A DNA stretch of 64,000 nucleotides, from positions 1 through 64,000 of the forward strand of contig JACQYB010000081.1 in NCBI GenBank assembly GCA_016208415.1, written 5' to 3'. The stretch comes from Betaproteobacteria bacterium. Its GTDB lineage: Bacteria; Pseudomonadota; Gammaproteobacteria; Burkholderiales; Rhodocyclaceae. The notes beneath the pieces were generated by a model. It saw nothing but the letters and a program-made list of their open reading frames with translations, searched no databases and was not told the origin of the DNA. The translations under genes and the position numbers were made by a program. The stretch's first letter is position 1. Every line of letters starts with the position of its first letter. This document shows positions 8,538 through 15,352 of the stretch, piece after piece.

Positions 8538-11081
8538 TCAGTGGCCGATCGCCGTCTCCACCGCACGGGCCACGAGCGCCTGGTGGCTCTCGAAGTAGTG
8601 GGTGTGGGCGCCCACGCCCAGGCACACGTCCGTTTCCGCGGACGTGGCGGGGAACGGCACCCCGTCGGCGGCCGCATCGTACAGGTGGCCGCCGGACTGG
8701 CCCTCGTCCACCAGGGCCGGCGCCGCGTCGCCGGCTTGCGCGGGACGCGACCACAGCCAGCGTCCCACGTAATCACCCGTGGCATAGACGTTGATCCAGC
8801 GCTCCACGCCCACATCCGCGGCGGTGGGGCCGATGCGCCCGCCGTGCTCGGCCAGCACCCAGTCGTAGAGCAGCGGGAAGCGCGCGGCGTAGAGTTGGCG
8901 CAGCGGACAGCCGGCGGTGACCAGCCACAGCTTTCCCGCCAAGGCGTGCCACAGCTCCGCGACGTCGTCCTGGCGGCCTTTGGCGGCGGCGTCCGCGGCC
9001 CTTTCCTTGAGGTAGCGCAGCGCTTCGGCGGCGATCACGCTGCCCTGGCTGTGGGCGACGATGACGATGCGATCGTGGCCCTGGGCGGCCATGTGCCGGA
9101 GCAGCGCGACGAAGCGCGTGAAGATGCGCGCCCGGGGGATGGCCCGGAGCGGAAACTCGCGGAAATGGTTATCCACGTCCAGCACCACGTCCAGCGGGGC
9201 GCGCAGTCCCGGGGCATAGCGCGACAGCGTCCGGCCCACGGCGCTGAAAGCCACCGTGGCCGTCGCGGCGCTGATCACCAGCCCCTGCAGCATTTCCCGG
9301 GAGGCGTTCGCCACAAGATCGAAGGACTGCATCCAATCCGGCGGCGGGCAAAACCGGTACCAGACCAGCATCGCGCCCACCACGAACACCAGCACCGAAG
9401 CGATGAAGGCCACCACGCCCAGGATCGCCTCCAGGCGGCGGTAGCCCGCGGTGAGCCATCGCCCCAGGCGCTCCCCGGCATCGGTGGCATCGGTGGCATC
9501 GGTGGCATCCGTGACATCCCGGGCGCTGCGCCCGAACTCGGCCAGCACGCTGGGCACCACCACCACCAGCACGTAGGCCAGCAGTGCGAAGAGCAGCACG
9601 GCGACGAGGGCGAAGGTCTCGGTACTGTTCTCCAGCCGCTGCGCCAGGAAGATGTCCGCCGGGACGGGCGCCGCGCCGGATCGGAAGATGGCGGGCGTGT
9701 AGCACCGCAAACCCATGGCCAGTTCCACGCCACCACTGAGCAGCGCCCAGCCCGCCATGGACAGCACCAGGAAGAAACCCAGCGACACCACCAGTGCGAG
9801 CCGGCCCGTGGCCACGCTGGCGCGGGCCGACGTGCGCTGCGCGTCGCCGGCTCTGCCCACCCGCGCGGCCGGCACGCTGAACAGCATCCACAACGGGAAC
9901 AGCAGCGCCGCTGCGCCCCACCACAGCACGATCAGCAGCAGGGTGAGTTCCAGCAGGCGCAGCGCGCCGTGGGTCCACATGTCCAGGTGCAGTCCCGCCT
10001 CGTAGGCCCAGGCCAGCGCGGCGCCCAGGACCGTCGCCAGCGACAGGCCCCACAGCACCCGGCCCACGGCCTGCACCATGGGGAAACGCTGCTCGCACAC
10101 CTTCATCCACCCGTCGTGGAGCAGGCTCAGAGCCGCCAGCCACAACAGGCCCACGGCCAGCGCGGGTGGACACAGCCACACCAGCGTGCCTGCCATCACG
10201 CCGCGCACGGTGGAGCACACCGGCGTGCGGTTGCGATAACCGAACCACAGTCCCACGCCCACTCCCGTGGCCACGCTGGCCAGGCCGTGCGCCAGCGGGG
10301 TGTGGGGCGAGAGCAGCGCCAGCGGCACCAGGATCAGGGCCACCATCAGCAACTGCAGGAACAGCAGGGCCAGCACCCGCGAATACATCCAGTCGAGAGT
10401 GGTCTGCAACCATGCCAGCGCCCGCCAGGCGAAGGAATGCGGAAAGCCGGCGGCCCCTGTTCGCACCGTGTCGCGGCCCAGCGTCGACAGGCGGAACAGC
10501 AGCGTGAACAGTTCGGTGAGGATGTTGGGCAGCTTGCCGGACAGGCGCGACAGGTCGGCCCAGTACATTTCGTGGATGTGGACGTCCGTGGTCGCCGCGC
10601 CGCGGCGGCGTTGCAGGCGGATGCGCGGCGTGCCGCAGGTGTCGGCATCCATGCCGTGCTGCCCGGCCTTGTCCAGCAGGTAGTCGGTGAATTGCGCGCC
10701 GGCGCTCAACCCGCCCTCCGCTTCCCCGAGGGGGCGCGGTTCGCCGCGCGCGACCCGGTCGCGGCGCAGGAAGTCCGAGCCGACGGACTGGCGCCACCTC
10801 TCGGTCCAGCGCCCCGGCCCCCGGCCGGGCGCCTGCGGCAGGGGCGCACCGCGCTCCAGTTGCGGGCCGGGTTTCAGCCGCGCCACCCGCAGCGTCAGTT
10901 CGTCCTCTTCGCCGGGGCCGTAACGGCCGTCTGCGGCCGACTGGGCGATCAGCAGCCGGGCCAGCGCCCGGCACGTCTCGCCGCGCTCCTGGTCGGCCAC
11001 GCCGTGCACCGCGATGACCCCCACGGTGCGCGCTGCGTCATTCGGCGTCTGCCGATCTTGCGGGACGCTGTCCACGATCAT
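8538..11081 (-). CDS. Large membrane protein with split alpha/beta-hydrolase motifs
   Basis: An 847-residue protein that I cannot assign to a named family. The N-terminus has VGVIAVHGVADQERGET, where the HG pair resembles the oxyanion-hole motif of alpha/beta hydrolases. The C-terminal third has IVIVAHSQGSVIAAEAL, a lipase-type nucleophile elbow (S in HSQGS). Between them lie about eight or nine hydrophobic segments (for example VLALLFLQLLMVALILVPLA and FALVAVLLFALLAYVLVVVV), so the hydrolase fold appears interrupted by a membrane domain. A DATDATDATDA stretch is encoded by 9-bp tandem repeats near 9478-9515. It may act on lipids or esters at the inner membrane; that is inference only. Confidence 0.75.
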   Translation of the reverse strand: MIVDSVPQDRQTPNDAARTVGVIAVHGVADQERGETCRALARLLIAQSAADGRYGPGEEDELTLRVARLKPGPQLERGAPLPQAPGRGPGRWTERWRQSVGSDFLRRDRVARGEPRPLGEAEGGLSAGAQFTDYLLDKAGQHGMDADTCGTPRIRLQRRRGAATTDVHIHEMYWADLSRLSGKLPNILTELFTLLFRLSTLGRDTVRTGAAGFPHSFAWRALAWLQTTLDWMYSRVLALLFLQLLMVALILVPLALLSPHTPLAHGLASVATGVGVGLWFGYRNRTPVCSTVRGVMAGTLVWLCPPALAVGLLWLAALSLLHDGWMKVCEQRFPMVQAVGRVLWGLSLATVLGAALAWAYEAGLHLDMWTHGALRLLELTLLLIVLWWGAAALLFPLWMLFSVPAARVGRAGDAQRTSARASVATGRLALVVSLGFFLVLSMAGWALLSGGVELAMGLRCYTPAIFRSGAAPVPADIFLAQRLENSTETFALVAVLLFALLAYVLVVVVPSVLAEFGRSARDVTDATDATDATDAGERLGRWLTAGYRRLEAILGVVAFIASVLVFVVGAMLVWYRFCPPPDWMQSFDLVANASREMLQGLVISAATATVAFSAVGRTLSRYAPGLRAPLDVVLDVDNHFREFPLRAIPRARIFTRFVALLRHMAAQGHDRIVIVAHSQGSVIAAEALRYLKERAADAAAKGRQDDVAELWHALAGKLWLVTAGCPLRQLYAARFPLLYDWVLAEHGGRIGPTAADVGVERWINVYATGDYVGRWLWSRPAQAGDAAPALVDEGQSGGHLYDAAADGVPFPATSAETDVCLGVGAHTHYFESHQALVARAVETAIGH
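9478..9515. repeat. Four 9-bp tandem units inside the membrane hydrolase gene
   Basis: About four units of GGTGGCATC/GGTGACATC encode D-A-T/D-V-T steps in a cytoplasmic loop. Units are a multiple of three, so copy-number change keeps frame. Confidence 0.8.
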
Positions 11082-11291
11082 CTCCCTGGCGCCAGTGCCT
11101 CTTCAGGGCGCAATCCCGTGTTGCCTGCGCCGTGGCAGGCCGCCCTGCCGGCATCTTCCGGCCATGCGCCGAAGATACTCCTGTCTTGGCGATCGTGCAG
11201 CAGTCCGTGGCTTGCCGCTGCTCAATCAGGGGGATCGCGTCTGCCCGGTACGTCGGTCGATGCCGTCAGGCAAGGCGAGGGTGTCGGGGCG
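11082..11291. other. Intergenic spacer upstream of the membrane hydrolase
   Basis: No supported gene. It lies between the start of the 847-residue gene and the 3' end of the Hdr-like operon, both on the minus strand, so it must hold the end of one transcript and the promoter of the next; I see no clear hairpin with a T-run. Confidence 0.5.
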
Positions 11292-11915
11292 TCAGTCGTG
11301 CTCCTCCTGTTCCCAGCCGGTGATCATGGTCTTGATGTGGGCCAGCGGCGTATGCCCCGTCGTCGTCAGGTAGACATGGAGGATGAAGAACACCAGCATC
11401 ATGAAGGCGCCTGCGGTATGGGCGAATGCCACCCACTCCAGGGTGAGGACGCCGTCCACGCCAAGGACCTTCCACCAGGCATGGAAGAGGTAGAGCAGGC
11501 CCGACCCCCAGATGATCGGCGACACCAGCGACAGCAGCGCCAGGTAGGCCAGCCGCTGCAGCGGGTTGTGCTTCCTGTGCGCCGTCTTCCTGAATGGGTG
11601 GGGCGCGTTGACGAAGATCCCGAAGACGTAGTAGCGGACCATGCTATCCACCTTCTTCAGGGTCGGGATGTATTGCTTCCACTCGCCGGTGGTGAACTGC
11701 CAGAAGATGGTGAAGGCCCAAAGCGTCAGCAATGCCCAGGCGGCGAGGGTGTGGTACTCGACGGCGCGCTGGAAACCGAAATTCTCGTAGCTGCCGTGAA
11801 CCTCGAAGCCGGTGATCATCATGATGATGATGAGCGCCGCCTGGGACCAGTGCCAGAAGCGCTCGTAGCGGTTGTAGAGGTAGATGCGTTGCGTGGAATC
11901 AACGTTGCCGGCCAT
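11292..11915 (-). CDS. Cytochrome b subunit (PhsC/cytochrome b561-like)
   Basis: A 207-residue four-helix membrane cytochrome b of the thiosulfate-reductase/Ni-Fe-hydrogenase b-type group. Hydrophobic segments begin WSQAALIIIMMITGFEV, LAAWALLTLWAFTIFW, LAYLALLSLVSPIIWGSGL and AGAFMMLVFFILHVYLT. Candidate haem histidines are in ERFWHWSQ, VEYHTLAAW, VAFAHTAG and FILHVYL. It is the last gene of the Hdr-like operon, about 110 bases after hdrB, and could be the quinone-reactive membrane anchor in place of HdrE/QmoC. It could instead partner some other dehydrogenase; the location is the only reason to link it to the Hdr proteins. Confidence 0.82.
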   Translation of the reverse strand: MAGNVDSTQRIYLYNRYERFWHWSQAALIIIMMITGFEVHGSYENFGFQRAVEYHTLAAWALLTLWAFTIFWQFTTGEWKQYIPTLKKVDSMVRYYVFGIFVNAPHPFRKTAHRKHNPLQRLAYLALLSLVSPIIWGSGLLYLFHAWWKVLGVDGVLTLEWVAFAHTAGAFMMLVFFILHVYLTTTGHTPLAHIKTMITGWEQEEHD

Positions 11916-12023
11916 CGATCATCCCTTTCTTCTTGACGTGAAATCGCAGCGACTTCAGCGAATGAATCTCTAATGAAAAGTCTCGGATTAACGTAGATCG
12001 TAATCGCTCGTCGGTGGCCTCGA

Positions 12024-13001
12024 CTAGCTGCACGACGATGCTTGCCGACGGCAGGAGGCCAGGGTGGTGGCGATGTCGTTGATGACAAGCCTGTCCCCGG
12101 CGGCCTTATTGAGGTTCACCCAGCAGAACGGACACATGGTCACCACGTTTTTCCCCTTGGCTTCAAGCTGATCCACGCGAATTCCGGAAATTCGATGCGC
12201 CTCGGCCGGGAAAAGTGACTCCAGCGGCCCACCACAACAGTGCGTTGACTTGCCGGATAGTTCCGGTTCCCGCACGGACAGTCCCGCTGCCCGCAACAGT
12301 TCACGGGGCTGGTCACATACATTCTCGTAGCGCGCATAGACACAGGAATCGTGAACCACGACTTCCCCGTTGACCGGTTTCATGGCCTTGGGGTGCGCCT
12401 GTGCCAGCACCTCCAGGTAGCTCTGGACCTCGATATCAAAGTCTTTGACAAAATGCGGGTACGCCTGACGAAACATCTTGGTCGTGTGAGGGTCCACCGT
12501 AAGCAGGCGGCGGACTCCGAGCTTTTTCAAACGTTCCGCCACACGGCGGGCATGATGACCGAAAGTCTCATCCATTCCATCGTCGTACACGAGCGCGCCG
12601 GCGTAGAGTTCCTCCTCATACAGATAACCAAACTCGACCCCCGCGTCGCGAAGCAGCCCAACAATGTCGCGCAATACCTGGTTGGAATGTCGCATTTTCT
12701 CAGAGGATGCGGTGAGGCCCATAAAGAAGGACAGGCTCACAAACTTGTTCATCAGACGGCCAATGCCGAAGAACCGGGTCAAGAACGAATTTTCGAGGAG
12801 GGCCATCTGAGAAGCCATGGCATCAATGGCGGGTATCATTTGATACACATGTCCGGTGTAGATAACCGTCTTGCCGCCGCGTGGCAGATTGAGTCCGTTG
12901 GCCCAACCCATGGCTGTCTTTTTGGACAGGGGCAGAACACTGTCGCGCTTACGCAGGTTGTCGGCAAAAATTCCCAGAATGGGTGCGATGGGTAAGGGCA
13001 T
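12024..13001 (-). CDS. HdrB/HdrD-like CCG-domain protein
   Basis: A 325-residue heterodisulfide-reductase-type subunit. The C-terminal half carries one full cysteine-rich CCG motif: HDSCVYARYEN, then STHCCGGPLES, then TMCPFCWVNL, the pattern that binds a non-cubane [4Fe-4S] cluster. The N-terminal half has the matching fold position (VIYTGHVYQMIPAIDAMA) but without cysteines, so only one such cluster is likely, unlike methanogen HdrB, which has two. It follows hdrC after nine bases. The actual disulfide or persulfide substrate is unknown. The start at 13001 is the only long in-frame ATG. Confidence 0.87.
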   Translation of the reverse strand: MPLPIAPILGIFADNLRKRDSVLPLSKKTAMGWANGLNLPRGGKTVIYTGHVYQMIPAIDAMASQMALLENSFLTRFFGIGRLMNKFVSLSFFMGLTASSEKMRHSNQVLRDIVGLLRDAGVEFGYLYEEELYAGALVYDDGMDETFGHHARRVAERLKKLGVRRLLTVDPHTTKMFRQAYPHFVKDFDIEVQSYLEVLAQAHPKAMKPVNGEVVVHDSCVYARYENVCDQPRELLRAAGLSVREPELSGKSTHCCGGPLESLFPAEAHRISGIRVDQLEAKGKNVVTMCPFCWVNLNKAAGDRLVINDIATTLASCRRQASSCS

Positions 13002-13010
13002 ACGAATCTC

Positions 13011-13316
13011 CTACTTCAGGCCAAACTCTTGCCGGTTGATTAAGCAGCGGAGGGTGCGAATGTTGTCCGCGATGTGGACCTCCGACGGGCAGTTCTTTTC
13101 GCACATGCGGCACAGCAGGCAGGAAAATATCTGCGGGATTCTGGCGCGCACCTTCTCTTCAAGCCCTAGCATGACCTCGCGGAACAGTTTGCGGGGGAGC
13201 ATTTCATACCCCAGTGGACAGAGTGCCGTGCAGGTTCCGCAGTGAAAGCAGGCTCCGGCATTGAATCCTTCCGTGTCCTTCACGCGGGCTGCCAAATTTG
13301 ACGATACTTTGATCAT
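13011..13316 (-). CDS. HdrC-like ferredoxin subunit
   Basis: A 101-residue protein with two [4Fe-4S] cysteine motifs: ACFHCGTCTALCPLG and CLLCRMCEKNCPSEV. Length and spacing match the soluble HdrC subunit, which wires HdrA to HdrB. It is encoded between the small winged-helix gene and hdrB in a tight minus-strand run. There is no membrane segment, so if the complex reaches the membrane it does so through the cytochrome b encoded downstream. Confidence 0.9.
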   Translation of the reverse strand: MIKVSSNLAARVKDTEGFNAGACFHCGTCTALCPLGYEMLPRKLFREVMLGLEEKVRARIPQIFSCLLCRMCEKNCPSEVHIADNIRTLRCLINRQEFGLK

Positions 13317-13337
13317 TATGTTTTCCTCGTCGCCAAC

Positions 13338-13601
13338 TCACGCAGGGTCAGACTGCTTCTTGAGTTCGTACTGGAAGTATCCATCCATATCGGCACGGCC
13401 GATTTCTTCGACCATGCTGTAGCGGCGCATACCGAAGAGCCAAACCGTTACTTCCCGAGTCGGGTAGCCCAAGGCCTGGGAAATTTCTGGAATTGTCCTT
13501 GGGCCTTGTTCAAGAATGTCTGCGATGCGATCCCTCATGATCATTTCATCCTGAGCGATATCGAGCATATCCCGCAATCTTGTGGTTGGAGTATTGCTCA
13601 T
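13338..13601 (-). CDS. Small winged-helix-like protein of the Hdr operon
   Basis: An 87-residue protein with a helix-turn-helix-like segment (IADILEQGPRTIPEISQALGYPTREVTVWLFGMRRY) followed by a short wing (MVEEIGRADMDGYFQYELK). It overlaps the hdrA stop by four bases (ATGA) and so is translated with the electron-transfer genes. It has no cysteines and no sensor domain. It may be a DNA-binding regulator of the operon, or a structural subunit that uses the fold for protein contacts; sequence alone does not decide. Confidence 0.75.
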   Translation of the reverse strand: MSNTPTTRLRDMLDIAQDEMIMRDRIADILEQGPRTIPEISQALGYPTREVTVWLFGMRRYSMVEEIGRADMDGYFQYELKKQSDPA

Positions 13602-15352
13602 GCTGTGACCAACTCCTTTTGACTTGCATCGATCATGGCCAGAATCTGCTCATTCCTGTAGCCCTCGATATCGATGGCGTTTTGCGCACAGACCGGAACG
13701 CAGCCCCCCTCTCCCTTGCATGAGGACTCGATTACCATCGCCACTTCCTTGTCGCCGCATACCACGCGTTCGATTGCGCCATAAGGGCAGGCCTTGAGGC
13801 ACTCGTCGCACCAGACGCACTTACCCGTATCAATTTTCGCAATGAGCGGTTCCAGGTCAACGAAGCCTCTTTTCAACCGCCCACCGGCCTTGGCTACCGC
13901 AGCCAAAGACGACGCAACGCTTTCGGCCAGATTCTTGGGGCCTTGTGCGGTTCCGGCAATGAATACACCATCGATCGCGGTTTCGACCGGTCGCAACTTG
14001 ATATGAATCTCTTTGTAGAACCCGTCTTTGCTCTCGGTAACCTTCAACACATTCTTAAGTGTGTCGTTCTTTCGCGGGGTCATGCCGGTTGCAAGTACTA
14101 CCAAGTCCGCGTCAATCTCCAGCTCTTCATTGCCCAGCAGAGTATCTTTGACTTTGATGGCAAGGCGGCCATCGCACCGTTCTACCCGTGGTGGTTCTGT
14201 TGGATCCCAGCGCAGGAAGAGTGCTCCGTCGGCGCGGGCTTTTGAATACACGGTTTCAAGTCGCCCATAGGTGCGGACATCGCGATAGAGGTGATACTGG
14301 TTGATGGTTTGGCCAGACTTCTTTTCAAATTCGTGCAGCAGGCTGGCACTAAAGGTCGTGGCCATGCAACAAAACCGCGAGCAGTGTGTGTTGGGCTCCG
14401 GACAGGTGTCGCTTTGCGTCTGCCGACTGCCGACACAGTAGATGAAGCCGACATCCCGCACCGGAATTCCATTGTGGGTCAACCTGCCGCCGCCAGCCGC
14501 CTCAAGCATCTGACGAAAATCCTTGAGAGTGACTACGCCGGGCAGTCCCCAGCCGTATTCACCATCGCGGGGTTCGTAGGGCGTAAAGCCTGTTGTAACA
14601 ATGAACGCTCCCACGTTGAGCGAAACATCCTCCTTGCCATGCAGACGAACCGTCGCGTTGAAGTCGCCGATATGACCGGTCTTGGCCGTCAGCTCGGCAT
14701 TGGTAAAGAGCACGATATTTTCTTGCTTCCGGATTTGTTCCAGCAGGTTTGCAACGATATCGGGCCCGTATCGATCGTCCGGCCCCATCCGTCCGACTTG
14801 CGCTGCCCAGCCACCCGGCTCGTTGCCACGCTCGATGACAAAGACTGACAATCCCATGTCTGCGAGCGAGATTGCGGCGCGCAAACCGGCCACACCCGCT
14901 CCGATGACCATAACGCGGGGCTGAGTTTCTAACCGAAAAGGGGTTAGGGAATTTGTTAAAGCACACTTGGCCACACCGGCACGGGTAATGTGGATGCCTT
15001 TCTCCGTGGCACCGACCTTATCGCCCGTGTGTGCCCAGGAGCATTGCTCACGGATATTGACATGAACGTATTGGTAGGGATTCAGTCCGGCACGTTCCGC
15101 CATGGCGCGGAAGGTGAATAGGTGAAGTTTCGGGGAACAGGAGGCGATGACAAGGCCATCCAGGTTCCTTTCCTTGATCTCGTCGATCATTTCCTGTTGC
15201 GAAGCATCCGAGCAGGCGAACAGATGTGTCCGCGTGATCTCGACTTCTGCTTCGTCTGCCAGTGTTTTCGCAACTTCCTTTACATTCACATGGTCGGAGA
15301 TATTTCCGCCACAGTGGCAGACGTAGACACCGATTCGTCGTTTATGTGCCAT
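13598..15352 (-). CDS. HdrA-like flavoprotein
   Basis: A 584-residue FAD/Fe-S subunit of heterodisulfide-reductase type. Order of parts: an N-terminal HdrA domain with YVCHCGGNI (residues 8-16) and HLFACSDASQQ; an FAD Rossmann motif VMVIGAGVAGLRAA (about residue 145); a cysteine cluster region FIYCVGSRQTQSDTC and HCSRFCC; and at the C-terminus two [4Fe-4S] motifs, CVWCDECLKACP and CKGEGGCVPVCAQ. HdrA-type proteins can bifurcate electrons from a flavin, but this cannot be read from sequence. Its start overlaps the stop of the upstream HdrA-GltD gene by one base (TAATG). Two different HdrA-like proteins in one operon recall QmoA/QmoB. Confidence 0.92.
   Translation of the reverse strand: MAHKRRIGVYVCHCGGNISDHVNVKEVAKTLADEAEVEITRTHLFACSDASQQEMIDEIKERNLDGLVIASCSPKLHLFTFRAMAERAGLNPYQYVHVNIREQCSWAHTGDKVGATEKGIHITRAGVAKCALTNSLTPFRLETQPRVMVIGAGVAGLRAAISLADMGLSVFVIERGNEPGGWAAQVGRMGPDDRYGPDIVANLLEQIRKQENIVLFTNAELTAKTGHIGDFNATVRLHGKEDVSLNVGAFIVTTGFTPYEPRDGEYGWGLPGVVTLKDFRQMLEAAGGGRLTHNGIPVRDVGFIYCVGSRQTQSDTCPEPNTHCSRFCCMATTFSASLLHEFEKKSGQTINQYHLYRDVRTYGRLETVYSKARADGALFLRWDPTEPPRVERCDGRLAIKVKDTLLGNEELEIDADLVVLATGMTPRKNDTLKNVLKVTESKDGFYKEIHIKLRPVETAIDGVFIAGTAQGPKNLAESVASSLAAVAKAGGRLKRGFVDLEPLIAKIDTGKCVWCDECLKACPYGAIERVVCGDKEVAMVIESSCKGEGGCVPVCAQNAIDIEGYRNEQILAMIDASQKELVTA

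Noticed and set aside
9000-11936. A 1344-residue open frame on the plus strand covering 7902-11936
   Set aside because: It is antisense to CreA, the membrane hydrolase and the cytochrome b, has His/Arg/Gln-rich composition and no domain motifs; it arises from codon bias in G+C-rich DNA.
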